Shown: positions 16,568-25,769 of the stretch, piece by piece
Position numbering within the stretch: the first letter of the stretch is position 1
Layout: each line of letters begins with the position of its first letter
From: an uncultured Lachnospiraceae bacterium
GTDB taxonomy: Bacteria > Bacillota > Clostridia > Lachnospirales > Lachnospiraceae
NCBI GenBank assembly: GCA_900550475.1
Contig: URSA01000015.1
Coordinates: 5,761 to 69,760, forward strand
Direction: 5' to 3'
Length of the DNA stretch: 64,000 nt
The notes under the pieces: model-generated
Database searches by the model: none
What the model saw: only the letters and a program-made list of their open reading frames with translations
What the model was told of the DNA's origin: nothing
Program-made: the position numbers and the translations under genes

Positions 16568-18310
16568 ATGTGGAAAAAATTAAAGAAATACTGGTATTTT
16601 GCTGCTTTAGCGCCCATTTTTATGCTGGGTGAGGTGTCCATGGATTTGCTGCAGCCCAAACTGATGGCGGTCATCATAGACGACGGAGTTCTGGGACTGA
16701 ACCAGTCGGGTGTAGGAGACATGCACCTGGTCGTTACCACCGGTCTTAAAATGATCGGACTGGTTCTGTTTGGGTGTTTCTGTGGCATTATGTCAGGAGT
16801 ATTCGCTAATTTGTGCAGCCAGAATTTCGGAAATGATGTGCGGAAAGAGGTCTTTCGGAAAATTATGTCTCTGTCATTTGAACAGACAGACCGTTTTTCG
16901 ACAGGTTCTCTGATTACGCGCGTAACCAATGACATTACACAGATGCAGAATTTAGTCAGTGAAGCGATTAGGGGATTTGTCAGAACTTTTTTGCTGTTTT
17001 TGGGCGGTATACTGTGCATGCTTACTCTGAATATATGCTTTGGAGTGGTGGTAGTCTGTGCGCTTCCGCTGGTCACCTTATGCGTAATCTGCTTCCTTAC
17101 AAAGGCGAATCCGCTCTTTTCCATACTGCAGAAAAAACTGGATGGCGTAAACAATGTGATGCAGGAAAATGTGTCCGGCAACCGTGTCGTCAAAGCGTAT
17201 GTAAGGGAAGACTACGAAAAAAAGAGGTTTTCCGGGGCAAATGAGGAGCTGGTAAATACACAGTTGAGAGTCCTCCTGCTGCTTTCCTATATGATGCCTA
17301 TCATGAATATTATTCTGAACCTGTCGGTGGTGGCGGTTATTAAAGTGGGAGCCATTCAGGTACAGGCGGGGACAGTAACACCCGGCAATGTGATGGCAGC
17401 CATCACATACATCTCCCAAATCCTGAATGCTGTGATGCGAATGACAATGATATTCCAGTCTGTTTCGAGAGGCGTTGCCAGCGGGAAAAGAGTTCAGGAA
17501 GTGTTGTCCTGCCAGCCGGTTATATGTGACGGTGATTTTTCGGGAGAGACTGGTCTTAGGGGAAAAGTGGAATTTCGCAATGTGTCTTTTGCCTACCCGG
17601 GAATGGGGCAGGAGTGGGTGTTGAAAAACGTAAATCTTACCATACTGCCCGGAGAGACTGTGGGAATATTGGGCGCCACGGGATGCGGAAAGACCAGTTT
17701 GGTGAATCTGATTCCCCGTTTTTATGATGTTTCGGAAGGCGGAGTTTTCGTGGATGACATTGATGTCAGAAACTATAAGCTTGTGAACCTGCGCGACAAA
17801 ATTGCCGTTGCGTTACAGAAGAGTGAGATCTTTTGTGCATCCATTAAAGAGAACATTTTATGGGGAAATCCGGGTGCTGATACGGAAATGTTGGAACAGG
17901 CAATAAAAACGGCACAAGCGTCAGAATTTATTGCCGAAAAAGCGGAAGGAATGGATATGCAGGTCAGTCAGGGAGGGCACAGCCTTTCCGGAGGACAAAA
18001 ACAGAGGCTTGCCATCAGCAGAGCCGTTTTGAAAAATGCGGAGATTCTTATTTTTGATGATGCCACAAGCGCACTGGATTTGAAAACCGAGGCAAATCTG
18101 TACGCTGCCTTGCGGGAAAGTCATCCCAGCGCGACTAAAATTGTGATTGCCCAGAGAATCGCTTCCGTTAAGGACGCGGATAGGATTGTGGTGCTGGATC
18201 ACGGACGGATTGCCGCCGAGGGAACGCACACAGAATTGTTGAACACCAGTCCGATCTATCGGGATATCTTTGATTCCCAGCTGAAGAAAGGCGGTGAGAT
18301 TGATGGCTGA
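16568..18310 (+). CDS. ABC exporter half, degenerate-site subunit
   Basis: Exporter half-transporter of 580 aa: six membrane helices (about residues 1-320) fused to an ATPase domain. The ATG at 16568 fits the AAGGA site better than the GTG at 16559. Walker A is GATGCGKTS and the signature is LSGGQKQR. Walker B reads IFDDATSALD, with Asp (D498) where the catalytic Glu is expected, and the switch motif is IVIAQRIASV, with Gln replacing His. These changes mark the degenerate ATP site of heterodimeric exporters such as TM287/288, BmrCD and LmrCD. The partner gene overlaps by 8 bp. Drug or lipid export is likely; the substrate is unknown. Confidence 0.92.
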   Translation: MWKKLKKYWYFAALAPIFMLGEVSMDLLQPKLMAVIIDDGVLGLNQSGVGDMHLVVTTGLKMIGLVLFGCFCGIMSGVFANLCSQNFGNDVRKEVFRKIMSLSFEQTDRFSTGSLITRVTNDITQMQNLVSEAIRGFVRTFLLFLGGILCMLTLNICFGVVVVCALPLVTLCVICFLTKANPLFSILQKKLDGVNNVMQENVSGNRVVKAYVREDYEKKRFSGANEELVNTQLRVLLLLSYMMPIMNIILNLSVVAVIKVGAIQVQAGTVTPGNVMAAITYISQILNAVMRMTMIFQSVSRGVASGKRVQEVLSCQPVICDGDFSGETGLRGKVEFRNVSFAYPGMGQEWVLKNVNLTILPGETVGILGATGCGKTSLVNLIPRFYDVSEGGVFVDDIDVRNYKLVNLRDKIAVALQKSEIFCASIKENILWGNPGADTEMLEQAIKTAQASEFIAEKAEGMDMQVSQGGHSLSGGQKQRLAISRAVLKNAEILIFDDATSALDLKTEANLYAALRESHPSATKIVIAQRIASVKDADRIVVLDHGRIAAEGTHTELLNTSPIYRDIFDSQLKKGGEIDG

Positions 18311-20114
18311 AAAAGTGCAGATGAACAATTACAGGATTCCGGGCATGAGGGGGCCAAGGAACCGGCAGCAGGCGGAGAAGCCTAAGGACGGCAAAAAGAC
18401 ATTAAGGCGGCTTGTCCGCTATTTTTCAGGAGAAATCAGGAAGTTGTGCGGCCTTTTGGCTGCCGTGATCATCATTGTGATATGCTCAGTGTGCGCCCCC
18501 AGCCTGCAGAGCGGAGCCATTGACAGGATTGCGCAGGGGAGGTTTGGCGAACTGCCGCAGGTTCTTGCGGTAATGGCGGTGCTGTACCTGATTCAAAGCG
18601 CCTGCTCTCTTGCACAAAGCCGGCTGAGCGCTATCTTAAGTCAGGACATTGTAAAAAGACTGAGGGAGGATTTGTTTGATAAGATCGTGAATCTTCCGGT
18701 TAAATATCTGGATATGCATTCTCACGGAGATATTATGAGCCGCATGACAAATGATGTGGAAAACATATCCAACACGGTGTCCCAGTCCCTGAGTTCCATG
18801 GTGTCCGGCATTCTGACCATCGTGGGAACTGTGGTAATGATGTTTTACTGGTGTCCCCAACTGGCAATTCTTTCATGCACGACGGTGGTACTGACAGTTA
18901 CGGCAACCCGTTTTCTATCATCTGCCATGAGAAACTCTTTCAGGAAAAGGCAGGAGCTTCTTGGAAGCCTGAACGGAACAGTGGAGGAAATGGTAGGCGG
19001 TTACAGGACGGTTGTTGCCTACAACCGTCAGGAAGCGGTTATAGAGGAGTTTGACGAAACTGCCGATGCGCTTACCAAAACAGGAATCGTAGCGGAAATA
19101 CTGGGCGGTTCCATGGGGCCGGTCATGAATGTGATCAATAACATCGGATTCGTGATTATTGCGGCGTGCGGAGGCTATTTTGCAATCAAGGGAATCATTT
19201 CCATCGGTGTGATTTCCGCATTCATCGTGTATGCAAAGCAATTCGGCCGTCCCATTGATGAGCTCGCCCAGATTTATGGGCAGATTCAGACGGCGATCGC
19301 CGGTGCAGAGCGGGTTTTTGCAATCATGGACGAACCGGGTGAGGATAAAACAGGCGACTGTACCATGGAGAAAACAAAAGGAACCATCACCTTTGAAAAC
19401 GTTAATTTTTCCTATGTACCGGGACATCAGGTGCTCCATAATTTCAGCTTTGAGGTTCGGGAGGGACACAAAGTAGCGCTGGTAGGTGCTACCGGCAGCG
19501 GAAAAACGACCGTGGTAAACCTGCTGATGCGGTTTTATAATCCGGACAGCGGAAGGATCGCCATCGACGGTGTCGATATAAAGGACATTGCCTGCGATGA
19601 ACTGCGGCGCAATACGGCAATTGTTTTACAGGATACGGTATTGTTTGCAGACACAGTGAGGAACAATATACGTTACTCCAAGGAGGACGCAACGGAGGAG
19701 GAGATTGATGCGGCTGCGAAAATGAGCAACTGCTTTGATATGATCCGGCATATGCAGGACGGTTATGAGACAAAGCTTGCCGCATCCGGCAATAATCTGT
19801 CACAGGGTCAGCGACAGTTACTTGCCATTGCAAGGGCGTTTTTGGCCAGTCCCAAGATATTGATTCTGGACGAGGCTACCTCCAATGTAGACACCCGGAC
19901 GGAAAAGCATATACAGGATGCCATGGTAAAGCTTATGGAGAACCGCACCAGCCTTATTATTGCACACAGGCTTTCTACCATACAGGATGCGGACTGCATT
20001 ATTGTGATGGATCAGGGCAGGATTGTGGAAACCGGAAATCACGATGAATTGATTAAACAGAAGGGACGGTACTACGAGCTGTATATGACGCAGTTTGCGG
20101 GTAACGCAATTTGA
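18303..20114 (+). CDS. ABC exporter half, consensus-site subunit
   Basis: Partner half-transporter of 603 aa. A charged N-terminal tail (about 40 aa) precedes six helices and the ATPase domain. Walker A is GATGSGKTT, the signature is the variant LSQGQRQLL, Walker B is ILILDEATSNVD with the catalytic Glu, and the switch His is in IIAHRLSTIQ. The intact catalytic residues complement the degenerate partner. The ATG at 18303 overlaps the upstream stop and has AAAGGCGG at 8 nt, while the GTG at 18294 is less well placed. The pair forms a two-gene operon with no dedicated regulator beside it. Confidence 0.92.
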   Translation: MAEKVQMNNYRIPGMRGPRNRQQAEKPKDGKKTLRRLVRYFSGEIRKLCGLLAAVIIIVICSVCAPSLQSGAIDRIAQGRFGELPQVLAVMAVLYLIQSACSLAQSRLSAILSQDIVKRLREDLFDKIVNLPVKYLDMHSHGDIMSRMTNDVENISNTVSQSLSSMVSGILTIVGTVVMMFYWCPQLAILSCTTVVLTVTATRFLSSAMRNSFRKRQELLGSLNGTVEEMVGGYRTVVAYNRQEAVIEEFDETADALTKTGIVAEILGGSMGPVMNVINNIGFVIIAACGGYFAIKGIISIGVISAFIVYAKQFGRPIDELAQIYGQIQTAIAGAERVFAIMDEPGEDKTGDCTMEKTKGTITFENVNFSYVPGHQVLHNFSFEVREGHKVALVGATGSGKTTVVNLLMRFYNPDSGRIAIDGVDIKDIACDELRRNTAIVLQDTVLFADTVRNNIRYSKEDATEEEIDAAAKMSNCFDMIRHMQDGYETKLAASGNNLSQGQRQLLAIARAFLASPKILILDEATSNVDTRTEKHIQDAMVKLMENRTSLIIAHRLSTIQDADCIIVMDQGRIVETGNHDELIKQKGRYYELYMTQFAGNAI

Positions 20115-20225
20115 TGTAGGGTCTATGGTTTTCTGCCGTAATATGTTAAAATATACCTGACAGGAGCCGCTGCGTGGCGGAATTGCTGAAATACGAAAAC
20201 AGGATGGCGGAAAGGCAGAAGAACC

Positions 20226-20900
20226 ATGAATGTAACGGAGCGGTTATTTGAACTTCAGGATAAAGCCTATGCGGATTTTCACAGCGGCCTGGTACCAAAT
20301 GTTCCAAGAAAAAAGATCATCGGGGTCAGGGTGCCGGATGCAAGACGGCTTGCAAAGGAGTACGGAAAAGACCCGGAGTGCAGGGATTTCCTGAGGGCGC
20401 TGCCACATAAATATTATGATGAAAATGTGCTGCATGGGATTCTTTTGTCCGGGCAGAAGGACTATGAGGAGTGTGTGCGGGCCGTTGAGGAGTTCCTCCC
20501 GTATGTGGACAACTGGGCGGTCTGTGATATCCTGTCGCCGAAGGTATTCCGGAAACACAGAACCGAGCTGATCGCGAAGGTAAGGGAGTGGTCTGCCTCC
20601 GAAAAAACCTATACCTGCCGGTTTGGACTGGAGATGTTGATGACTCATTATCTGGATGAGGATTTTCGCCCGGAGTATCTGGAAATACCTGCGGGAGTGT
20701 GTTCCGAAGAGTATTATGTGAATATGATGATCGCGTGGTTTTTCGCAACAGCGCTGGCAAAGCAGTGGGAGGCAGCAATTCCCTATCTGCGGGGCAACAG
20801 ACTGGGGGCGTGGGTACATAACAAAACGATTCAGAAAGCGCGGGAGAGCTTCCGCATTACACAGGAACAGAAAACGTATCTGAAAACACTTCGGCGGTAA
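20226..20900 (+). CDS. AlkD-like DNA alkylation repair protein
   Basis: Protein of 224 aa from the ALK/HEAT-repeat DNA glycosylase family, which removes bulky or cationic alkylated bases without base flipping. The helical repeats are visible as alternating amphipathic stretches, and the family's VDNWAVCD motif (about residues 96-103) supplies the active-site Trp and Asp. YDENVLHGIL and MIAWFFATA are also conserved positions. It stands between the ABC exporter and a DUF2804 gene with no shared function evident. The start follows AAAGG at a suitable distance. Activity on a particular lesion is inferred from the family only. Confidence 0.88.
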   Translation: MNVTERLFELQDKAYADFHSGLVPNVPRKKIIGVRVPDARRLAKEYGKDPECRDFLRALPHKYYDENVLHGILLSGQKDYEECVRAVEEFLPYVDNWAVCDILSPKVFRKHRTELIAKVREWSASEKTYTCRFGLEMLMTHYLDEDFRPEYLEIPAGVCSEEYYVNMMIAWFFATALAKQWEAAIPYLRGNRLGAWVHNKTIQKARESFRITQEQKTYLKTLRR

Positions 20901-20932
20901 GTGCGCCGATGAAACCGGAAGGGGGACAGGGT

Positions 20933-21991
20933 ATGGAAAAACGCAATCACGAAATTCTGACAAAGCAGCCGTTGCTTCGTGAGGACGGAAGTCTTTTGGA
21001 CTGCGGCTGGGCACGGTCACAGCTGCAATGCTATGACAGGAAGGCAATCAAGGCGCCTAAATTCCGCATCAAGGAGTGGGACTATTATCTGGTAATGGGG
21101 CAGGGCTTCGGCATTGCACTGACCATTTCCGACGACGGCTACATTGGGCTGCAGTCGGTCTCCCTGTTGAATTTTAAGGAAAACTGGGAGCATACGGAAA
21201 CCATACTGAATTTGTTTCCCATGGGAAGATTTCACTTGCCCTCCCATGCGGAGGAAGGCAGAACAAGCTATGCGGACAAGAGGTTAAAGATGGATTTCAA
21301 CGTGGAAAAGGATGGGGACGGCAATCTGATCCGCACGCTGGAGTGTCATTTTGAGCGTTTCTATAAAGAAAAACCGTTCCGCTGCAAAATTGTCCTTTGC
21401 CAGAAGCCCGGGGATAACATGGTGATCTCCATCCCGTGGAAGAGAAAGAGAAAGGCATTTTACTACAACCAGAAAACCAACTGCATGCAGGCGTCCGGAT
21501 TCGCGGAATATGACGGCGTCCGGTATGAATTTTGTCCGGAGACGGACTTCGGAACGCTGGACTGGGGGAGGGGCGTCTGGACTTACGACAATACATGGTA
21601 CTGGGGAAACGGAAACTGCCGGGTGGACGGGCACGCTTTCGGCTTTAACATCGGTTATGGATTCGGGGACAACAGCGCCGCCAGCGAGAATATCATTTTT
21701 TACGACGGAAAGGCGCATAAGCTGGACGACATCACCTTTGAAATTCCCAAAACGGAGGATGGAAAGGATGACTATATGAGCCCGTGGAAGTTCTCTTCCG
21801 GTGACGGGCGATTTGAAATGGATTTCCTTCCGGTCATGGACAGGGCGGCAAGGATCAATGCACTGGTGGTGGAGAGCGACCAGCATCAGGTTTTCGGAAA
21901 AATGTCGGGCAGGGCGGTGCTGGATGACGGAACGGTGATTGAAATCCGGGACTGCATGTGCTTTGCGGAGAAAGTGCATAACCGCTATTAA
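20933..21991 (+). CDS. DUF2804 domain-containing protein
   Basis: Protein of 352 aa matching DUF2804, a soluble beta-rich family of unknown function. Typical features are the start NHEILTKQPLLREDGSLLDCGWA, the central FGTLDWGRGVWTYDNTWYWG and a late region with FGKMSGRAVLDDG. The ATG at 20933 is chosen over 20909 because GGAAGGGGG lies 7-8 nt before it. No signal peptide or membrane segment is visible. It lies 33 bp after the AlkD-like gene and 42 bp before an aldehyde dehydrogenase, so the three may be one transcript, but the content gives no common pathway. Confidence 0.82.
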   Translation: MEKRNHEILTKQPLLREDGSLLDCGWARSQLQCYDRKAIKAPKFRIKEWDYYLVMGQGFGIALTISDDGYIGLQSVSLLNFKENWEHTETILNLFPMGRFHLPSHAEEGRTSYADKRLKMDFNVEKDGDGNLIRTLECHFERFYKEKPFRCKIVLCQKPGDNMVISIPWKRKRKAFYYNQKTNCMQASGFAEYDGVRYEFCPETDFGTLDWGRGVWTYDNTWYWGNGNCRVDGHAFGFNIGYGFGDNSAASENIIFYDGKAHKLDDITFEIPKTEDGKDDYMSPWKFSSGDGRFEMDFLPVMDRAARINALVVESDQHQVFGKMSGRAVLDDGTVIEIRDCMCFAEKVHNRY

Positions 21992-22032
21992 AGCACTGTG
22001 CCGGGCGCGAAGAAAAGCAGGAGGAAGAACGG

Positions 22033-23409
22033 ATGGAACAGAATAAAATTATGTCTGTCATAAAGAGGCAGAGGGCATTTTTTGATACCGGAATCACGAA
22101 GACCTTCGGATTCCGCCAGACGGCGCTGGCACGGCTGGAAGGTGCGCTGGAAAGCTATGAGGGGGAATTGTGCGATGCCCTGTATCGGGATCTGCACAAG
22201 TCCGGTTCGGAGAGCAGAATGGCGGAGATCGGCCTGACGAGGGCAGAACTGAAATTTGTGCGCAGTCACCTGTATCGCTGGATGAAGCCGAAAGCGACAG
22301 TGACAGATGTGTCACAAATACCTTCGCGTACTTACACGGTGGCGGAACCGTACGGTGTAACCTTGATCATGGCGCCGTGGAATTATCCGGTGCTGTTGTG
22401 TCTGGAACCGTTGATTGATGCGATTGCGGCTGGAAATTGCGTGGTGCTGAAGCCCTCTGCATACGCACCGACAGTATCGTCAGTTTTAAAGAAGCTTGTG
22501 GAGAGCGTCTTTCCCTCCAAGTATGTGGCTGTGATCGAGGGAGGAAGAGAAGAAAACGCCATTCTGCTGGAGCAGCGTTTTGATTACATCTTCTTTACGG
22601 GCAGCGTGACGGTGGGAAAGCTGGTGCTGGAAAAGGCAGCAAAGTATGTGACGCCGGTGACGCTGGAGCTTGGCGGAAAGAGCCCCTGCATTGTGGGAAG
22701 GACGGCGGATATCAGGATTGCCGCTAAGAGAATTGCGTTCGGAAAGCTTTTGAATGCGGGACAGACCTGTGTTGCACCGGATTATCTGGTGGTGCATGAG
22801 GACATAAAGGAAAAATTCCTGAAGGAGCTGGCGGCGCAGCTTTCCCGGATGGAACGCGGTGATGCCTTGAAAAATCCGGATTATCCGCGTATAGTGAATG
22901 AGAAGCATTTTCACAGGCTCTGCGGGCTTATGGAGGGCGAAAAGATCTACTGCGGGGGAAGAAGTTGTGAGGAGACATTGCAGATCGAGCCCACCATTCT
23001 GGAGGACATAACAGTGGAGTCCCCCATTATGCAGGAGGAGATCTTCGGACCCATTTTCCCGGTTCTCACTTATTCGACCCCGGAGCAGCTTGAGAAGATC
23101 ATAAAGACTTTTGAGAAGCCGCTGGCGTTTTACCTGTTCACCCAAAATCCCGGAATGAAGGAGTGGGCGCTGCGGACGTTCCCTTTTGGAGGGGGCTGCA
23201 TCAACAACACGATCGTACACTTGTCCACAAGCCATATGCCCTTTGGCGGTGTGGGCTTCAGCGGAATGGGCGGCTACCACGGAAAAGCGGGCTTTGAAAC
23301 GTTCAGCCACAGAAAGAGTGTGGTCGACAGCTGCAATCACCCGGATATTCCGCTCCGCTATCAGCCGTATGCAGACTGGAAGGATCGGCTGATCCGTCGT
23401 ATTCTTTAG
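22033..23409 (+). CDS. Aldehyde dehydrogenase, class 3-like
   Basis: NAD(P)-dependent aldehyde dehydrogenase of 458 aa, the length of short class 3/fatty-aldehyde types. Motifs seen: APWNYPVLLCLEPL (substrate/cofactor region), FTGSVTVGK (nucleotide binding), TLELGGKSP with catalytic base E212, and NAGQTCVAPDY with nucleophile C246. HMPFGGVGFSGMGGYHG closes the fold. The enzyme oxidises aliphatic or aromatic aldehydes to acids. AGGAGGAAG before the ATG is a strong site. It is followed closely by a CDP-alcohol phosphatidyltransferase, so lipid aldehyde handling is a possible but unproven link. Confidence 0.92.
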   Translation: MEQNKIMSVIKRQRAFFDTGITKTFGFRQTALARLEGALESYEGELCDALYRDLHKSGSESRMAEIGLTRAELKFVRSHLYRWMKPKATVTDVSQIPSRTYTVAEPYGVTLIMAPWNYPVLLCLEPLIDAIAAGNCVVLKPSAYAPTVSSVLKKLVESVFPSKYVAVIEGGREENAILLEQRFDYIFFTGSVTVGKLVLEKAAKYVTPVTLELGGKSPCIVGRTADIRIAAKRIAFGKLLNAGQTCVAPDYLVVHEDIKEKFLKELAAQLSRMERGDALKNPDYPRIVNEKHFHRLCGLMEGEKIYCGGRSCEETLQIEPTILEDITVESPIMQEEIFGPIFPVLTYSTPEQLEKIIKTFEKPLAFYLFTQNPGMKEWALRTFPFGGGCINNTIVHLSTSHMPFGGVGFSGMGGYHGKAGFETFSHRKSVVDSCNHPDIPLRYQPYADWKDRLIRRIL

Positions 23410-23438
23410 AAGAAAGACATAACAAGAGCATTTGCGAA

Positions 23439-24044
23439 ATGGGGATCAAAATGTTTACAAAAAGTAAAAAACCGGAAAAACATAGGTGGAATACTGCGGA
23501 TACCATTACATCTGTACGGATTGTTTTTTCCCTTATCCTGCCTTTTCTTACGCTGTATTCGGTCTGGTTCTTTGTAGTCTATACGATTACCGGCCTGACG
23601 GACGCTTTGGACGGCTGGATCGCGAGAAAGACCGGAATGGACAGCGAATTTGGCGCAAAGCTGGACAGTGTCGCGGATCTGCTGTTTTACAGTGTGCTGC
23701 TGATCCGTTTTTTCCCGGTTTTGCGGCAGATGGCGCCGCGGCCGATCTGGTACTTTCTGGCGGCAGTCCTGCTTGTGCGGCTGACGGCCTATGTTGTGGC
23801 GGCGGTTAAATTCCATCGCTTTGCTTCCGTGCATACGCTGCTCAACAAGCTGACCGGGGGCGCGGTATTCCTGCTTCCCTATATGCTCGCGTTTTCTTCC
23901 GGTGTCGTATATCTCTGGATCACCTGTGGCATTGCCTTTGCGGCATCTGCGGAGGAATTGATCCTCCATCTTTGCCGAAAGCAGTATAAGGAGAACCGCA
24001 AATCCCTGTTCGGCGGAAAGGGGCAGGGTGCCCCTACAGCATAG
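23439..24044 (+). CDS. CDP-alcohol phosphatidyltransferase
   Basis: Integral membrane enzyme of 201 aa that joins CDP-diacylglycerol to an alcohol in phospholipid synthesis. The full catalytic motif D58-G59-x2-A62-R63-x8-G72-x3-D76-x3-D80 is present. Five or six hydrophobic helices follow the usual PgsA/PssA layout. Family members include phosphatidylglycerophosphate synthase, phosphatidylserine synthase and cardiolipin synthase; the acceptor cannot be told by eye. A second start, ATG at 23451, is in the same frame. It ends a run of closely spaced genes. Confidence 0.88.
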   Translation: MGIKMFTKSKKPEKHRWNTADTITSVRIVFSLILPFLTLYSVWFFVVYTITGLTDALDGWIARKTGMDSEFGAKLDSVADLLFYSVLLIRFFPVLRQMAPRPIWYFLAAVLLVRLTAYVVAAVKFHRFASVHTLLNKLTGGAVFLLPYMLAFSSGVVYLWITCGIAFAASAEELILHLCRKQYKENRKSLFGGKGQGAPTA

Positions 24045-24075
24045 GAAAGAAGAAATTGTTTAGAAAGCCCTGGCA

Positions 24076-24240
24076 ATGTGCGCATTGAAAAATCTGTCAC
24101 CGAAGCTGGAACACGTCCTGAAGCTTGCAGGCCTGTGGGAGGATGCGTCAAAACTGCCCAATGGGCCGGACACCATACTGTATAAGAGCTTCGATGAACC
24201 TACCGCCGCGATCTGCCCGGAGGTTTTTACAAATTTTACT
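24076..24240 (+). pseudogene. Fragment of an ABC exporter ATPase domain
   Basis: The frame reads LSPKLEHVLKLAGLWEDASKLPNGPDTILYKSFDEPTA, split here as LSPKLEHVLKLAGL and SKLPNGPDTILYKSFDE. This resembles the stretch just before the LSGGE signature in clostridial multidrug ABC exporters (ALxLAGL..KV..LPxGxDTxLxKxFDE). No Walker A, signature or Walker B remains, and the similarity fades before the tRNA gene. It is best read as a short relic, possibly left by recombination at the tRNA. Confidence 0.5.
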
Positions 24241-24281
24241 GGCATTTTAACGGTAGTTGTGCTAATATACTCAATAGATGT

Positions 24282-24352
24282 GCAGCTATAGTTCATCGGT
24301 AGAATGCTAGCTTCCCAAGCTGGAGAGACGGGTTCGATTCCCGCTAGCTGCT
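24282..24352 (+). tRNA. tRNA-Gly (CCC anticodon)
   Basis: The 71-nt sequence folds as a cloverleaf. The acceptor stem GCAGCTA pairs with TAGCTGC, followed by the discriminator base T. The D arm contains GTTCATCGGTAGAATG, the anticodon loop is TTCCCAA giving anticodon CCC, and the T arm is ACGGG TTCGATT CCCGC-like with the invariant TTCGA. The 3' CCA is not encoded. A terminator follows after 2 bp. Confidence 0.95.
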
Positions 24353-24354
24353 TT

Positions 24355-24384
24355 AAAAGAGCCCGGTAAATGACGGGCTCTTTT
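24355..24384 (+). terminator. Terminator of tRNA-Gly
   Basis: AAAAGAGCCCG (24355-24365) pairs perfectly with CGGGCTCTTTT (24374-24384) around an 8-nt loop. The T-rich right arm makes it a strong intrinsic terminator. Confidence 0.92.
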
Positions 24385-24470
24385 GTGTTATCTTTTTAGA
24401 GTGGGCAAAATCCGAAAAATATGATATACTTGCCGCATAAAAAGAGTTGACATTACATCGGAGGTGCGGC

Positions 24471-25028
24471 ATGGCACAGTTTACGGAGCGGGCGATCATT
24501 GAATCCTTCGTAAAATTACTGAATGAGCGACCGTTGGATAAAATTACGATCAAGGACATTGTGGAGGACTGCGGCATCAACCGCAATACATTCTACTATC
24601 ACTTTTCTGACATTCCGGCGCTTGTGGAGAAGATTCTGGAATCGGAGACACAGAAGGCATTTGCGGGCGAGACCGGGATGGAGTCGTGGGAGGAGAGCTT
24701 TATTACGGCGGCACAGTTTGCGCTGCAGAACAAGCGGGTTGTGTACCACATTTACAATTCCGTCAGGCGGGAAGAGGTGGAACGCTACCTGAACAGCATA
24801 GCCGGGGGCGTTATGCAGCGCTATGTGGAGAACGTTTCCGGCAGTTACCGGGTAAAGGAAGAGGACAAAAAACTGATTGCGGATTTCTATAAATCAGCGC
24901 TGGTCGGCATGATTCTGGATTGGCTGAACGGCGGGATGAAGTACGACCCCGAGCAGATGATCCGCAGGCTCGGCATCATGCTGAAGGGCAATGTGGCGGA
25001 GGCTTTCGAGCGGGTGCAGAAGTCCTGA
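24471..25028 (+). CDS. TetR/AcrR-family regulator
   Basis: Transcription factor of 185 aa. The N-terminal helix-turn-helix is typical (ITIKDIVEDCGINRNTFYYHF, split as ITIKDIVEDCG and INRNTFYYHF, residues about 26-46), followed by a helical effector-binding domain of the DhaS/TetR_C type with DFYKSALVGMILDWL. The ATG at 24471 is preceded by GGAGGT; the longer frame from 24447 lacks a site. It is the first gene before the DUF308/MMPL/YhgE-like set and most likely represses or controls it. A near-perfect 25-bp inverted repeat lies between it and the next gene (25074-25098). The inducing ligand is unknown. Confidence 0.9.
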   Translation: MAQFTERAIIESFVKLLNERPLDKITIKDIVEDCGINRNTFYYHFSDIPALVEKILESETQKAFAGETGMESWEESFITAAQFALQNKRVVYHIYNSVRREEVERYLNSIAGGVMQRYVENVSGSYRVKEEDKKLIADFYKSALVGMILDWLNGGMKYDPEQMIRRLGIMLKGNVAEAFERVQKS

Positions 25029-25073
25029 TTCAGACATTTTGAGGCAAATGCCCAAAAATCAGATAATTACAAG

Positions 25074-25105
25074 GCAATGTGCAAAATTTGTACATTGCTT
25101 TTTTT
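25074..25105 (+). promoter_or_regulatory. 25-bp near-perfect inverted repeat plus T run
   Basis: From GCAATGT to ACATTGC the 25-bp sequence equals its own reverse complement except at one symmetric pair and the centre base. Seven T follow at 25099-25105. It could be the terminator of the TetR gene, a TetR operator for the downstream operon, or both. Its length and symmetry are within the range of TetR-family operators. Confidence 0.6.
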
Positions 25106-25165
25106 ATGTCCGTTTTCAGGAGGGGGGGAAACCCGATAGAATACAAAAACGAAAGAGGTGAAAGA

Positions 25166-25753
25166 TTGAAAAAGATGTGCGCGGAAATGATGAAGAAAAA
25201 CATGAAGATCAGAAAAAGCGTCTGCGTTGCGAAAGCGGGCTATATCACAATTTCCCTTATGTTCTGTTTGGGTGGAATCCTTCTCATGTTCAATCCGGAT
25301 ATGCCAACAAAACTGCTTGGTATCGTGGTGGGGATTCTGTTAGTGGTATGCGGCGCTGTCAAGCTGATCGGATATTTTTCAAAGGACCTTTACAGACTGG
25401 CGTTTCAGTTCGACCTTGCCATGGGTGTCTTCGCCATGATTGCGGGCGTGATCCTGTTGGTGAAGGAAAAGACCGTTATGAATTATTTTCAGCCCCTTGC
25501 GGGTGCGCTGATTCTGGCGGATGGTCTTTTGAAGCTGCAGACGGCGGTGGATGCCAGGAAATTCGGATTGATGAAATGGTGGCTGATCGGCGTGCTGGCG
25601 CTCCTGACCAGTGTGATCGGCATCGTTCTTGTTTTCCATTTCTTTGGCGGGAAGACGGCGTACATGATCACAACGGGAGCCGGATTTGTTCTTGCAGGCG
25701 CCCTTAACCTCTGCGTGGCGGTCTGTGCGCTGAAAATTATGAAATCAATGTGA
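25166..25753 (+). CDS. DUF308 / HdeD-like membrane protein
   Basis: Small integral membrane protein of 195 aa with six hydrophobic helices in three pairs, as in the DUF308/HdeD family (YITISLMFCLGGILLMFNP, then FDLAMGVFAMIAGVILLVKE, then a third pair). In E. coli HdeD is linked to acid resistance; function in Clostridia is unknown. The TTG at 25166 is chosen because GAGGTGA lies 5-6 nt upstream and the preceding residues do not look like part of the family; ATG at 25175 is the alternative. It is 16 bp before the MMPL gene and is probably co-transcribed with it. Confidence 0.8.
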   Translation: MKKMCAEMMKKNMKIRKSVCVAKAGYITISLMFCLGGILLMFNPDMPTKLLGIVVGILLVVCGAVKLIGYFSKDLYRLAFQFDLAMGVFAMIAGVILLVKEKTVMNYFQPLAGALILADGLLKLQTAVDARKFGLMKWWLIGVLALLTSVIGIVLVFHFFGGKTAYMITTGAGFVLAGALNLCVAVCALKIMKSM

Positions 25754-25769
25754 AGGAGATGGAGAGACA

